From Pyrococcus yayanosii CH1 (lineage in GTDB: Archaea; Methanobacteriota_B; Thermococci; Thermococcales; Thermococcaceae): a stretch of DNA of 64,000 nt. Shown one piece after another: positions 20,591 through 28,594 of this stretch. Positions within the stretch are counted from its first letter, which is position 1; each line of letters opens with the position of its first letter. The position numbers and the translations under genes were made by a program. The stretch spans positions 248,001-312,000 of the forward strand of contig NC_015680.1 of the NCBI RefSeq assembly GCF_000215995.1, read 5' to 3'. The notes under the pieces were generated by a model. That model saw nothing but the letters and a program-made list of their open reading frames with translations. It was not told where the DNA came from and made no database searches.

Positions 20591-20668
20591 GGGCCCGTAG
20601 CTCAGCCTGGTCAGAGCGCGCGGCTCATAACCGCGTGGTCCGGGGTTCAAATCCCCGCGGGCCCACCA
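20591..20668 (+). tRNA. tRNA with CAU anticodon, probably tRNA-Ile2 (agmatidine-modified)
   Basis: Acceptor GGGCCCG pairs with CGGGCCC, anticodon stem CGCGG/CCGCG holds loop CTCATAA, the discriminator is A, and CCA is encoded. No intron is present. Another CAU tRNA at 528-637 fits elongator Met. The GGGCCCG acceptor stem here resembles archaeal tRNA-Ile, in which C34 becomes agmatidine by TiaS and reads AUA. AUA codons are very common in this window. The assignment to Ile2 is inference; a second Met tRNA is the alternative. Confidence 0.9.
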
Positions 20669-21511
20669 TCATCCCCTACCCCTAGCTATTCTTGCACCCA
20701 TGAGAATCAGGGCAAGCCCCACAATTGTGGATGCTCTAAGCGGCTCCCTGACGATTGTGGTTATGAAGAAAAGGGAGAGAACGGGCGTCAGGTAAACAAG
20801 GCCCGCGACCTTTGAGGCTTCCTCCTTCTCAAGGGCTCTTAACCAAAGGAGGAATGTAACACCCATCTCGAAGAGGCCCACGTACACGGATCCAATGATC
20901 CCCAGGGCGTCAAGGACTAGCTTACCTCTCCACGCGACGTATGTGAGGATGTAAAGGGAGCCGAAAAGGAAGTTCCAGAACATCTTAACTTCTGCCTTTC
21001 TCCCGTCTCTCAGGTTCAAAACCCAGTATGAGGCCCAGATAAGGGCGCTGGAAAGGGCCAGCAGATCTCCGAGGATGTTTGATAAGCTTAAAGAACCTAT
21101 GCTACCTTTTGAAGATACAATCAGTGCTCCAAGGAACCCCATGAAGACGCCGAAAATTCCCCTTACTCTCAGAGGCTGGCTCAGAAAAAGCCACGCGAAG
21201 ACCGTCAGAATGAGGGGCCAGGTGTAGTTCAAGGCCTGAGCTTCTTGGGCCGGAAGTATGGAGTATGCGTTGAATAAGACTAGGTAGTACAGGAAAGGGT
21301 TCAGGAAGCCGAGGATGGCGGACTGGAGATTTTTCCTAAGGGAGTTCCAGCCTTTTGGCTTTTTCACAAGCACCGCGAACGTGAAAACTGTCAAGGAAGT
21401 TAGGGAAGCGTAGAGAAGCATGCTGGCCGGGCTCATTCTTGAAAGGGTGAGCTTGAACGCGGAGGCGACAGTAGACCAGAGGAGAATCGCGAGTAGGGCA
21501 TTGTGGTTCAT
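20669..21511 (-). CDS. EamA/DMT family transporter
   Basis: This drug/metabolite exporter-type permease has 280 residues with about ten hydrophobic helices in two EamA repeats (about 3-130 and 145-278). The second repeat starts ILGDLLALSSALIWASYWVLN. The substrate is unknown. Its stop is immediately after the CAU tRNA, tail to tail. A TATA-like GTTAAAAGC (minus) sits near 21535-21543. Confidence 0.88.
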   Translation of the reverse strand: MNHNALLAILLWSTVASAFKLTLSRMSPASMLLYASLTSLTVFTFAVLVKKPKGWNSLRKNLQSAILGFLNPFLYYLVLFNAYSILPAQEAQALNYTWPLILTVFAWLFLSQPLRVRGIFGVFMGFLGALIVSSKGSIGSLSLSNILGDLLALSSALIWASYWVLNLRDGRKAEVKMFWNFLFGSLYILTYVAWRGKLVLDALGIIGSVYVGLFEMGVTFLLWLRALEKEEASKVAGLVYLTPVLSLFFITTIVREPLRASTIVGLALILMGARIARGRG

Positions 21512-21545
21512 GGGGGAGAATAGGGAGAGGAGCTTTTAACGGTTT

Positions 21546-21573
21546 CTTCCGGGAAGCAACAACTCCCGAGAAG
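21546..21573 (-). terminator. Hairpin after the L7Ae-S28e-L24e cluster
   Basis: Minus strand cttctcgggag and cttcccggaag pair over 11 positions with one mismatch around a ttgttg loop. It lies between the L24e stop (21629) and the EamA start (21511). It may end the ribosomal transcript or be an operator for the transporter. No long T tract follows. Confidence 0.4.
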
Positions 21574-21628
21574 TGAGGCTTTCATGCTAAACAAATGGCA
21601 AGTGCACGTTAAGAGGAAAGAAGGGAGA

Positions 21629-21829
21629 CTACTTCTTGCCTCTCTGGAGCCTTGCTTCCTGGTAAGCTTTAGTCCACTTGAGCTTCCTCGGGTTCCTGCC
21701 CATGAAGAAGTACCTCTCACACTTCCTTGAGCAGAAGAAGAACACCCTGCCGTCGTTCCTCACGAACATCTTGCCTGTTCCGGGCTCAAAGGGCTTGCCG
21801 CAGTAGGAGCAGATGTTCCACCTGGCCAA
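21629..21829 (-). CDS. rpl24e: 50S ribosomal protein L24e
   Basis: This zinc-ribbon protein of the large subunit has 66 residues. The start (TTG)[10 protein letters not shown] is the family start, with Cys pairs CSYCG and FCSRKC binding zinc, and the conserved [18 protein letters not shown] at 21829 is chosen because GGAGGTG lies 6 bases upstream; GTG 21838 overlaps that site and would add three residues absent from relatives. The gene follows S28e with a 5-base gap. Confidence 0.93.
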   Translation of the reverse strand: MARWNICSYCGKPFEPGTGKMFVRNDGRVFFFCSRKCERYFFMGRNPRKLKWTKAYQEARLQRGKK

Positions 21830-21834
21830 CTCCT

Positions 21835-22050
21835 TCACCTCCTGCTCTTAATCTCCCTGGCTTCCCTCTCCGTTTCCCTGAGTATGAGTATGTCGCCGAC
21901 GCGGACGGGACCCCTGACGTTCCTCCTTATGACCCTTCCTTTATCCCTTCCCTCGAGTATCCTAACCTTGACCTGCGTAACATCTCCCGTGGTTCCAGTT
22001 CTCCCTATTATCTCGATAACCTCTGCTGGGTACCCCTCATCCTCAGCCAT
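21835..22050 (-). CDS. rps28e: 30S ribosomal protein S28e
   Basis: This small-subunit protein has 71 residues. It begins [20 protein letters not shown] and contains the conserved [20 protein letters not shown] and [14 protein letters not shown], ending REIKSRR. It lies between L7Ae and L24e, the usual archaeal order. Confidence 0.96.
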
Positions 22051-22092
22051 ACCTCACACCCCGCGGTGAGCGTAAAGGGAAAGGGAGGGAGC

Positions 22093-22464
22093 TCACTTCA
22101 TGAGCTCCCTAACCTTCATGGCGATTTCCTCAACGAGCTCCTTAGCCTTGCCGGGCTCGATTATAGCCACGCTCGCGGCCGCGACCTCGATACCGGCCGC
22201 GGCACCGAGCTCCTTCTTGCTCGGAACGTAGATGTAGGGTATCTCCTTCTCCTCACAGAGCGGCGGGAGGTGGGCGACTATCTCCTCAGGGTCAACGTCT
22301 TCAGCTATTATAACGAGCTTGGCCTGGCCCCTCTCGACGGCCTTGGTGGTCTCGTTGGTACCCTTCCTTATCCTTCCGGTGTCCCTGGCAATCTCGACAG
22401 CCTCGAGGGCCTTCTCGGCGAGCTCCTTGGGAACCTCAAACTTCACATAGCTCGGCTTCGCCAT
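22093..22464 (-). CDS. rpl7ae: 50S ribosomal protein L7Ae
   Basis: L7Ae binds kink-turns. In archaea it is a ribosomal protein, a subunit of RNase P and the core protein of box C/D and H/ACA sRNPs. The product has 123 residues. The RNA-binding helix [13 protein letters not shown] (about 34-46), [14 protein letters not shown] and the loop [15 protein letters not shown] (about 87-101) are intact. It heads the S28e-L24e cluster. The TATA (CCTTTTAAATTC, minus) is at 22517-22528. The C/D sRNAs at 18987, 47417 and elsewhere here would be its ligands. Confidence 0.97.
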   Translation of the reverse strand: MAKPSYVKFEVPKELAEKALEAVEIARDTGRIRKGTNETTKAVERGQAKLVIIAEDVDPEEIVAHLPPLCEEKEIPYIYVPSKKELGAAAGIEVAAASVAIIEPGKAKELVEEIAMKVRELMK

Positions 22465-22545
22465 CTTCTATCCCTCCTTACGTCATCGTTCATCTGTCGA
22501 GCTTGGTTGAGGATGTGAATTTAAAAGGCTTGTGGTCCTGGAAAC

Positions 22546-22555
22546 GTTTTTAAAG
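22546..22555 (+). promoter_or_regulatory. TATA box of the rhomboid gene
   Basis: gtttttaaag lies about 22-25 bases before the ATG at 22573 and there is no ribosome-binding site, so this mRNA is probably leaderless. Confidence 0.55.
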
Positions 22556-22572
22556 TTGAAGGCACTCAGGCG

Positions 22573-23169
22573 ATGGGGGCTAACTTGAGGAATCTAGTTA
22601 AATACTTTCCTGCAACGGCAGGGTTGCTCACTATAATAGCCCTAGTTTTTATCTACGAGCTGATCGTGGGATTTGACACTGCGATAGTCCAGCTCGCCCA
22701 GATAAACCTCCTCGTTTTTTACGCTGGCCAGTGGTGGAGATTAGTAACGGCAATATTCGTGCACATGGGCTTCATACACTTTGCCTTGAACACGTTCTGG
22801 CTCTTCTACTTAGGAATGGATCTCGAGGGGATCGTTGGGAGTAAAAGGTTTCTGCTCGTTTTCTTTCTATCCGCGATAGTTGGCAATGTACTAAGCCTGT
22901 TTACCCTGCCTTTAGATGTGGCCTCAGGAGGGGCGAGCGGGGGTTTGTTTGGAATAGTTGGGGCTTCTCTCGCCATAGAGGGGGTTTTGAAGAGGAACAT
23001 GCAGAAGGCCTTAATGAACGCAATAATCCTGTTTTTGATTAATAGCATATTCCCGGGAGTGAACATAGTTGCACACTTCGGTGGGTTGGCCGCGGGTTTG
23101 GCGTTGGGTTATATATACGGCAGATGGTTGAGGAGAAAGCTGATGGACATGAGCTACTGGTTTGAGTAG
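22573..23169 (+). CDS. Rhomboid family intramembrane serine protease
   Basis: The product has 198 residues with six hydrophobic helices. The catalytic Ser is in GGASGGLFGIVG (about 118-129), the catalytic His in NIVAHFGGLAAG (about 163-174), and the conserved helix-2 His/Asn in HFALNTFWLFY. The WR motif of loop 1 is present (GQWWRLVTAIFVHMG). It cleaves membrane proteins within the bilayer; substrates are unknown. Its stop abuts that of endonuclease III. Confidence 0.94.
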   Translation: MGANLRNLVKYFPATAGLLTIIALVFIYELIVGFDTAIVQLAQINLLVFYAGQWWRLVTAIFVHMGFIHFALNTFWLFYLGMDLEGIVGSKRFLLVFFLSAIVGNVLSLFTLPLDVASGGASGGLFGIVGASLAIEGVLKRNMQKALMNAIILFLINSIFPGVNIVAHFGGLAAGLALGYIYGRWLRRKLMDMSYWFE

Positions 23170-23874
23170 CTAGGTCCCGAATTTGATACCAACCTTTGGG
23201 CAGAGGTTCCTTACGGGACACTCATTGCATTTCGGCTTAATCGGCCTGCACACCTTCTTCCCGTGATCCACCATGGCGTGGTTGACGTACAGCCACTCCT
23301 CCTTTGGTATAAGGACCTTCAGATATTCCTCGACCTTTTCGGGTGAGGCCTCTAGAGGAGCGAGACCGAGGCGCTTGCTTACCCGGTTTACGTGGGTATC
23401 GACGGGTATGGCCGGCTTTCCAAAGCCGTAGGCTAGGACTATATTGGCGCACTTTCTCCCGATTCCAGGCAATTTCATGAGCTCTTCGAGTGTGTCAGGG
23501 ACGCGGCCATCGTACCTCTCAAGTATGATCCGAGACACCTCAACTATCCACCTTCCCTTGCTCCTCCAGAGTCCAACCTTGAGGCTCCTAAGGAATTCTT
23601 GCATCTTCTCCACGCTCGCATTGGCTATGTCATTTATGGTAGGGTACTTCCTAAACAGCTCTTCAGCTACCCTGTCGGTAACTTCATCCCTGTTTCTCTG
23701 AGAGATTATGCACTTGATCAGTGTCCTGTAAGGTTCTCCCGAAACGTGCCTCTCCCTTGGGTATACTTCCTTGAGGATTCTAACTATTTCCTCGGCTCGC
23801 CTCTTCTTTTCGGCCCAGCTTTCCTCGAAGGCGAAGCCCTCAGGGCTTAATGAGCCTGACCCTCTTTTCCCCAT
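23170..23874 (-). CDS. nth: Endonuclease III
   Basis: This is a bifunctional DNA glycosylase/AP lyase for oxidised pyrimidines. The product has 234 residues. The helix-hairpin-helix LMKLPGIGRKCANIVL carries the catalytic Lys, and VDTHVNRVSKRLGL carries the catalytic Asp. The tail CRPIKPKCNECPVRNLCP gives the C-x6-C-x2-C-x5-C ligands of a 4Fe-4S cluster. Its start overlaps the end of the upstream gene by 35 bases. Confidence 0.95.
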   Translation of the reverse strand: MGKRGSGSLSPEGFAFEESWAEKKRRAEEIVRILKEVYPRERHVSGEPYRTLIKCIISQRNRDEVTDRVAEELFRKYPTINDIANASVEKMQEFLRSLKVGLWRSKGRWIVEVSRIILERYDGRVPDTLEELMKLPGIGRKCANIVLAYGFGKPAIPVDTHVNRVSKRLGLAPLEASPEKVEEYLKVLIPKEEWLYVNHAMVDHGKKVCRPIKPKCNECPVRNLCPKVGIKFGT

Positions 23875-24271
23875 GCACTATCACCACCACGTCACCCGAA
23901 ACGCTCACTTCGTTGAGCTCCTCAAACTCATCACTATAAATCTTTTGCCCATTTTGGTTTAAAATTAGAACCTTCTTGGGAAACACTATGACAAAGCCTT
24001 TTTCGAACGGAATCACACCCTTGACGGGTTCGTCGAACTCAATGTCAAGGATGAAGGTATCTCCCCCGGTAATCTCTACTCTCGTTCTATCGTTTACGAT
24101 AAGAGGCTCTGGCTCCGCATAGAGAACTTGGAATCGTAGGGGCTTTCCGAGGAGGTCGACTTCGATTTCTTGCCCGGTCTTGACTACTCTTCCCTTTAGC
24201 TTTGCCCTAAGGATGTCCTCGAAGCCGACCGGAAGCTCTACATCGAAAAGGGGCTTCAGGACGAGCCTCAT
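23840..24271 (-). CDS. Conserved hypothetical beta-rich protein, 143 residues
   Basis: The N-terminal half (LKGRVVKTGQEIEVDLLGKPLRF and EPLIVNDRTRVEITGG) resembles the second part of the CDC48/VAT N domain, a beta barrel, but there is no ATPase. The C-terminal half is a run of short strands (FVIVFPKKVLILNQNGQ, VSVSGDVVVIVHGEKRV). The function is unknown. It sits between an Lrp-type regulator, 0 bases upstream, and nth, which it overlaps. Confidence 0.8.
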   Translation of the reverse strand: MRLVLKPLFDVELPVGFEDILRAKLKGRVVKTGQEIEVDLLGKPLRFQVLYAEPEPLIVNDRTRVEITGGDTFILDIEFDEPVKGVIPFEKGFVIVFPKKVLILNQNGQKIYSDEFEELNEVSVSGDVVVIVHGEKRVRLIKP

Positions 24272-24718
24272 TTAGAACACCCTCGCGTACCCCCACTTCT
24301 TGACGCTCGTCAGTATCGATGTCTCCGTGCTCTTGACGCCATCTATTTTTCCGAGCTTCTCAATTAGGAACTCTTCGAGCTCTCTCAGACTTCTGACGGT
24401 GACCTGCATGAATATGTCATGGGCCCCGGTAGCTATCCCAAGGACATCTACCTCCGGTAGCTTTGCCAGTTCCTCGGCTACCTTTTTGACTTTGCTGGGC
24501 TCGGTGTCAACGGCTATCACCGCTACAACCTCGTAACCTGCCTTGAAGGGGTTTATCAAAGCCGCGAACTTTCTAATGACACCTCTCTCGACGAGCTTCC
24601 TCACGCGGAGGCGGACGGTCGACTCGGGCACCCCCAGCTTCCTCGCTATCTCGGCATAGCTCACCCTCCCGTCCTCTTGAAGGATTTGGAGTATCCCTCT
24701 GTCTAGCTCATCGAGCAT
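24272..24718 (-). CDS. Lrp/AsnC family transcriptional regulator
   Basis: The product has 148 residues. An N-terminal winged helix-turn-helix (LDELDRGILQILQEDGRVSY ... VPESTVRLRVRKL) is joined to a C-terminal RAM/ACT ligand domain (YEVVAVIAVDTEPS ... VDVLGIATGAHDIFMQVTV). Such proteins sense amino acids. It is divergent from a class III PLP aminotransferase/racemase (105-base gap), which is a natural target. ATG 24718 has GGTGAT 8 bases upstream; ATG 24727 is possible. Confidence 0.92.
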   Translation of the reverse strand: MLDELDRGILQILQEDGRVSYAEIARKLGVPESTVRLRVRKLVERGVIRKFAALINPFKAGYEVVAVIAVDTEPSKVKKVAEELAKLPEVDVLGIATGAHDIFMQVTVRSLRELEEFLIEKLGKIDGVKSTETSILTSVKKWGYARVF

Positions 24719-24836
24719 TTTGGCCATCACCAATTTCCTTTTTCGGCAGATTACTTATTAAGTCTTTTGCTAATTCATCAGAATTTAAGCGAAAAAGTTA
24801 TCGGTTCCAAGAGCAATGATCTTAGGGGTGAGGGCT

Positions 24837-26168
24837 GTGGATCCTGAAGAGGTTGTGGCTGGGTATGAGAGGGTCATAGCCCCGGCCAACAGGACGACGT
24901 ACTTTCCCCTCGTTCCTGTAAGAGCTGAGAACGCGAGAATCTGGGATGTAAAGGGAAGGGAATACATAGACTTCCTTAGCGACGCCGCCGTCCAGAACGT
25001 CGGCCACAATAACCCTCGCATCGTCATGGCAATCAAGGAGCAAGCCGAGAGGCTCCTTCACGCGAGCTTTATCTATGCCTTCCCCATAGAGCCCCTCCTT
25101 CTCGCCGAGAAGCTCGTTCAGCTCGTTCCAATCAGGAATGCCAAGGTCTCCTTCGGGCTGAGCGGAGCCGACGCCAACGACGGCGCCATAAAGTTCGCCC
25201 GTGCTTATACGGGCCGTTTGACAATCCTTAGCTACATGAGAAGCTTCTACGGTTCCACGTATGGGGCCATGAGCATAACGGGTCTCGATTTCCACGTGAG
25301 GGCCCTCGTCGGGGAGCTAAGCGGGGTCCACTATATACCCTTCCCCAACTGTTATCGTTGCCCCTTCGGAAAGGAGTCCGGGAAGTGCAGGTTTGAGTGT
25401 GTGGAGTACCTCAAGGAAAAGTTCGAGGGAGAGGTGTACGCCGAGGGCGTGGCCGCGCTCTTCGCGGAGGCCATCCAGGGCGACGCTGGAATGGTTGTGC
25501 CGCCCGAGAATTACTTTAAGAGGATTGAGCGGATTCTGGATGAGCACGGCATACTTCTCGTGGTGGATGAAATCCAAAGTGGCCTCGGAAGGACAGGAAA
25601 ATGGTTTGCCATAGAACACTTCGGGGTCGAGCCTGACATAATAACCGTGGCCAAGCCTCTCGGCGGTGGCCTTCCCATAAGTGCCACTATTGGAAGGGCC
25701 GAGATAATGGATGCCCTACCACCCCTCAGCCACGCCTTCACCCTGTCGGGCAACCCGACGGCCGCGAGGGCGGCTCTCGCCGTGATAGAGGAGATTGAGG
25801 AAAAAGACCTAGTGAAGCGGGCTGAGAGGCTGGGAGAGAAAGCTAAAAGGCGGCTTGAACGTATGAAGGCAAGGCACGAGCTGATAGGGGACGTTCGTGG
25901 TCTGGGCCTCATGCTGGGAGTGGAGCTCGTGAAAGATAGAGAGACCAAGGAGAGGGCTCTCGATGAAACGAAGAAGGTCGTCTGGAGGGCATTCGAGCTG
26001 GGTCTAATCGTTGCCTTTCTCCAGGGAAACGTCCTGAGGATACAGCCTCCCCTAACTATAGAGGAGGAGCTTCTGGAAGAGGGTCTTGAAAGGCTGGAGG
26101 AGGCGATAGAAGACGTTGAGGCCGGAAAGGTTCCGGATGATGTGGTGAAAAAAGTCAGAGGATGGTAA
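24837..26168 (+). CDS. Class III PLP-dependent aminotransferase / amino-acid racemase family
   Basis: The product has 443 residues. It contains the PLP phosphate loop [14 protein letters not shown], the Asp-containing [18 protein letters not shown] (about 245) and the Schiff-base lysine in [13 protein letters not shown] (about 280). Thermococcales paralogues of this family include a broad-specificity amino-acid racemase, leucine/methionine racemase and ornithine aminotransferase; which applies here cannot be told. An unusual CYRCPFG..C.FEC cysteine set occurs near 178-192. The GTG at 24837 has AGGGGTGAGGG upstream; ATG 24816 lacks a site. Confidence 0.9.
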   Translation: MDPEEVVAGYERVIAPANRTTYFPLVPVRAENARIWDVKGREYIDFLSDAAVQNVGHNNPRIVMAIKEQAERLLHASFIYAFPIEPLLLAEKLVQLVPIRNAKVSFGLSGADANDGAIKFARAYTGRLTILSYMRSFYGSTYGAMSITGLDFHVRALVGELSGVHYIPFPNCYRCPFGKESGKCRFECVEYLKEKFEGEVYAEGVAALFAEAIQGDAGMVVPPENYFKRIERILDEHGILLVVDEIQSGLGRTGKWFAIEHFGVEPDIITVAKPLGGGLPISATIGRAEIMDALPPLSHAFTLSGNPTAARAALAVIEEIEEKDLVKRAERLGEKAKRRLERMKARHELIGDVRGLGLMLGVELVKDRETKERALDETKKVVWRAFELGLIVAFLQGNVLRIQPPLTIEEELLEEGLERLEEAIEDVEAGKVPDDVVKKVRGW

Positions 26169-26183
26169 TCCCCTGCGTCTGAG

Positions 26184-26240
26184 GGAGGGCAGGCCTGGAA
26201 GAGCCGAAAGAGCGGGCCTGTGCACTCCTTTCTTTTTCTT
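26184..26240 (+). terminator. Hairpin plus T tract after the PLP enzyme
   Basis: GGAG..GCAGGCC and GGCCTGTGC..CTCC form an imperfect stem (26184-26228) followed by TTTCTTTTTCTT. This resembles a rho-independent type terminator. Confidence 0.5.
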
Positions 26241-26269
26241 GGGGGGCCATACTTGGAGTCGGGCACGTT

Positions 26270-26311
26270 TTGTGCACAAGGTTTTTAAACGATATATCGA
26301 ACGATATGTCG
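26270..26311 (+). promoter_or_regulatory. Promoter and operator region of the PadR-ABC exporter operon
   Basis: A perfect palindrome TTGTGCACAA (26270-26279) abuts the TATA tttttaaac (26282-26290). Just downstream are the palindrome CGATATATCG (26290-26299) and its near copy CGATATGTCG (26302-26311), 12 bases apart. Sites right after the TATA and before the ATG at 26320 fit repression by the product of the first gene. The operator role is inferred from position and symmetry. Confidence 0.5.
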
Positions 26312-26319
26312 GTGGTTAT

Positions 26320-26775
26320 ATGGAGAGGCCAAGACTAAGGGGCTACCTCAAGTTGCTGATCCTGCACATGCTAAGGGAAAACCCAATGCACGGCTACGCG
26401 ATAATGAGTGAGTTGGAGAAAAGGTATGGAATCCCAGGGCCGAGCGCTGGGGCAGTTTATCCGGTCTTGTCTGAGCTTAAAAGACTAGGCCTCATCGAAG
26501 TTACAGGGCAGGGAAAGAGGGAGAAGAAAGTTTACAGTATAACCCAGGAAGGCTTTGAGTTTCTTGAGGAAAATAAGGGGAAGTTAGAGGAAATTCTAAG
26601 GAAGGTTGAGGCTTACAAGGAATTTTCGAAGCTGGGCGGGAGGGAGTTAGCGAAAACCATGAAGGAACTCCTTGAGAAGCTTCCTGAGATGAGCGAGGAA
26701 GAGAAGGAGAAGATTAGAGAGGAAATCCTGGAGTTCACGAGGAAGATCAGGCTCATCCTTTTGGGAGGTGATTGA
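26320..26775 (+). CDS. PadR family transcriptional regulator
   Basis: The product has 151 residues. The N-terminal winged helix is typical of PadR: LKLLILHMLRENPMHGYAI, PSAGAVYPVLSELKRLGLIE and KKVYSITQEGFEFL. A C-terminal helical part (LEEILRKVEAYKEF ... IREEILEFTRKIRLIL) is the dimerisation region. The ATG at 26320 follows GGTGG. It is the first gene of an operon with an ABC exporter, whose ATPase starts 0 bases after its stop. Such regulators usually sense toxic compounds. Confidence 0.9.
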   Translation: MERPRLRGYLKLLILHMLRENPMHGYAIMSELEKRYGIPGPSAGAVYPVLSELKRLGLIEVTGQGKREKKVYSITQEGFEFLEENKGKLEEILRKVEAYKEFSKLGGRELAKTMKELLEKLPEMSEEEKEKIREEILEFTRKIRLILLGGD

Positions 26776-27762
26776 ATGTACGCGATTGAAGTTGAGAACC
26801 TCGTCAAGAAGTACGGCGACTTCGAAGCCGTGAGGGGAATTTCCTTCAAAATCAAGCGCGGGGAGATATTCGCCTTTTTAGGACCGAACGGTGCCGGAAA
26901 GACAACAACCGTCCACGTCCTCACTACCCTTCTGAGGCCGACTTCAGGCAGGGCGATAGTCGCTGGTCATGATGTCGTTGAGGAGCCTATGGAAGTGAGG
27001 AGGAAGATAGGCATAGTTTTTCAGGACCCGAGCGTTGACAGGGAGCTCACGGCGTGGGAAAACATGTACATACACGGAAGGATTTACGGTCTCGGTGGAA
27101 GGGAGCTCAGGGAGAGAATCGAGAGGCTTCTGAAGTTCGTCGAGCTATGGGAATTCAGGGACAGACCTGTAAAGTTCTTCTCGGGAGGGATGCAGAGAAG
27201 ACTTGAAATAGCAAGGGCACTCCTCCATGAGCCGGAAGTTCTCTTCCTCGACGAGCCGACCATAGGCCTAGATCCCCAGACGAGGGCAAAGATATGGGAG
27301 TACATCAGAACCATGAAGGAGGAGCATGACATGACGATTTTCCTTACCACGCACTACATGGATGAAGCAGAGCAGCTGGCCGATAGGATAGCTATAATGG
27401 ACCATGGCAAAATCATAGCCGAGGGGGCCGCCGAGGAACTGAAGAAGCTCGTGGGCAACGACATAATATATCTAAGGCTTGAAAGCCCAGAGGAGGAGCT
27501 GAAGCGCCTAAAGGCGGAGTTCATAAGAGGTTGCAAGCTCCTGCCCGACGGCAGGGTGAGACTCGACGTCGAGAACGCGGCTGAGGCCCTGCCGAAGCTC
27601 TTCGAGCTCGCCCAGCGGAGCGGGGTCAAGATACTCGAGGTCACCTACCACAGACCCACCCTAAACGACGTCTTCCTGCACTTAACTGGAAGGGAAATCC
27701 GCGACGAAGGCAGCGATGGTAACGTGGCGAGGATGATAATGCGCGCGAGGATGAGGAGGTGA
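26776..27762 (+). CDS. ABC-2 type transporter ATPase (DrrA-like)
   Basis: The product has 328 residues. It contains Walker A FLGPNGAGKTTTVH, Q loop VFQDPSVDREL, signature FSGGMQRRLEIARAL, Walker B VLFLDEPTIGLDPQTR, switch FLTTHYMDEAEQ and a DrrA-type C-terminal domain (about 220-310, ILEVTYHRPTLNDVFLHLTG). It powers export of a lipophilic or toxic compound with the permease next to it. GGGAGGTGATTG precedes the ATG. Confidence 0.94.
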   Translation: MYAIEVENLVKKYGDFEAVRGISFKIKRGEIFAFLGPNGAGKTTTVHVLTTLLRPTSGRAIVAGHDVVEEPMEVRRKIGIVFQDPSVDRELTAWENMYIHGRIYGLGGRELRERIERLLKFVELWEFRDRPVKFFSGGMQRRLEIARALLHEPEVLFLDEPTIGLDPQTRAKIWEYIRTMKEEHDMTIFLTTHYMDEAEQLADRIAIMDHGKIIAEGAAEELKKLVGNDIIYLRLESPEEELKRLKAEFIRGCKLLPDGRVRLDVENAAEALPKLFELAQRSGVKILEVTYHRPTLNDVFLHLTGREIRDEGSDGNVARMIMRARMRR

Positions 27763-27767
27763 GAGCG

Positions 27768-28535
27768 GTGAGGGTGCTTACAACGATGATATATAGGGAG
27801 CTGAAGCGCTTCCTCCATTCGAGGGCGAGGGTAGTAGGTTCCCTTCTCAACCCACTCATCTGGCTGATATTCTTCGGAAAGGGCTGGGCAGGGGCATTCA
27901 AATTCCCTGGGGCAAATATGCTCTTCGGTGGCGTTGACTACATGACGTTCATGGTGCCCGGTATAGTGGCGATGACCGTCTTCAACATGGGCTTCATGCA
28001 GGGGATAACACTCATCTGGGACAGGCAGTTCGGCTTCCTCAAGGAGCTTTTAGTTGCCCCTGCCTCGAGGGTAGAGGCTATAATAGGGAGGAGCGTTGGC
28101 GGGGCCCTGATGGCGATAATTCAGGGCACGATAATCCTAGCCCTGAGCTTCCTCATCGTCGACGGACTCAAGCTCTCTGGGGTGTTCCCAACGTTGGCTC
28201 TAGCATTCCTTGTCGGTGTGGCCGTTTCGGGCCTTGGCATGGCGATAGGAATGAGAATGACCACCATGGAGGGCTTCCAGATAATTATCACCATGCTGAT
28301 GCTCCCGATGACCTTCCTCAGCGGGGCCTTCTATCCGGTAAGTACCATGCCCGACTGGATGCAGTTCTTGGCTAAGCTCAACCCGCTCACCTACGCCGTT
28401 GACGGTGCCCGTTATTACTTAGCTGGGATTGAGCCGACCTTCGGTATAGCAACCGACTGGGCGGTCTTGAGTACGCTTGCGGTGGTCTTCGTGGGAATAG
28501 CGGCCCTCGAGTTCAGGAAGGCAACGATAGACTGA
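27768..28535 (+). CDS. ABC-2 type transporter permease (DrrB-like)
   Basis: The product has 255 residues with six membrane helices. It shows the family segment NPLIWLIFFGKGWAG, the loop MVPGIVAMTVFNMGFMQGITLIWDRQFGFLKELLVAP, and the C-terminal MTFLSGAFYPVSTMPDWMQFLAKLNPLTYAVDGAR. GTG 27768 has GGAGGTGA 5 bases upstream; GTG 27759 overlaps the ATPase stop and the ribosome-binding site. Confidence 0.92.
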   Translation: MRVLTTMIYRELKRFLHSRARVVGSLLNPLIWLIFFGKGWAGAFKFPGANMLFGGVDYMTFMVPGIVAMTVFNMGFMQGITLIWDRQFGFLKELLVAPASRVEAIIGRSVGGALMAIIQGTIILALSFLIVDGLKLSGVFPTLALAFLVGVAVSGLGMAIGMRMTTMEGFQIIITMLMLPMTFLSGAFYPVSTMPDWMQFLAKLNPLTYAVDGARYYLAGIEPTFGIATDWAVLSTLAVVFVGIAALEFRKATID

Positions 28536-28538
28536 GAG

Positions 28539-28559
28539 TTTTTTTAATTTTTGTTTTGT
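28539..28559 (+). terminator. Poly-T terminator of the PadR-ABC operon
   Basis: tttttttaatttttgttttgt directly follows the permease stop. T-rich tracts are the main intrinsic terminators in Thermococcales. The convergent infB gene ends 36 bases on. Confidence 0.65.
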
Positions 28560-28594
28560 GGGGAATAATGGGAAGTTGAAGGCGGCCGGTATCG

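Noticed and set aside
26169-26240. Possible H/ACA guide RNA after the PLP enzyme
   Set aside because: No ACA box or kink-turn could be placed; hairpin plus T tract is better explained as a terminator.
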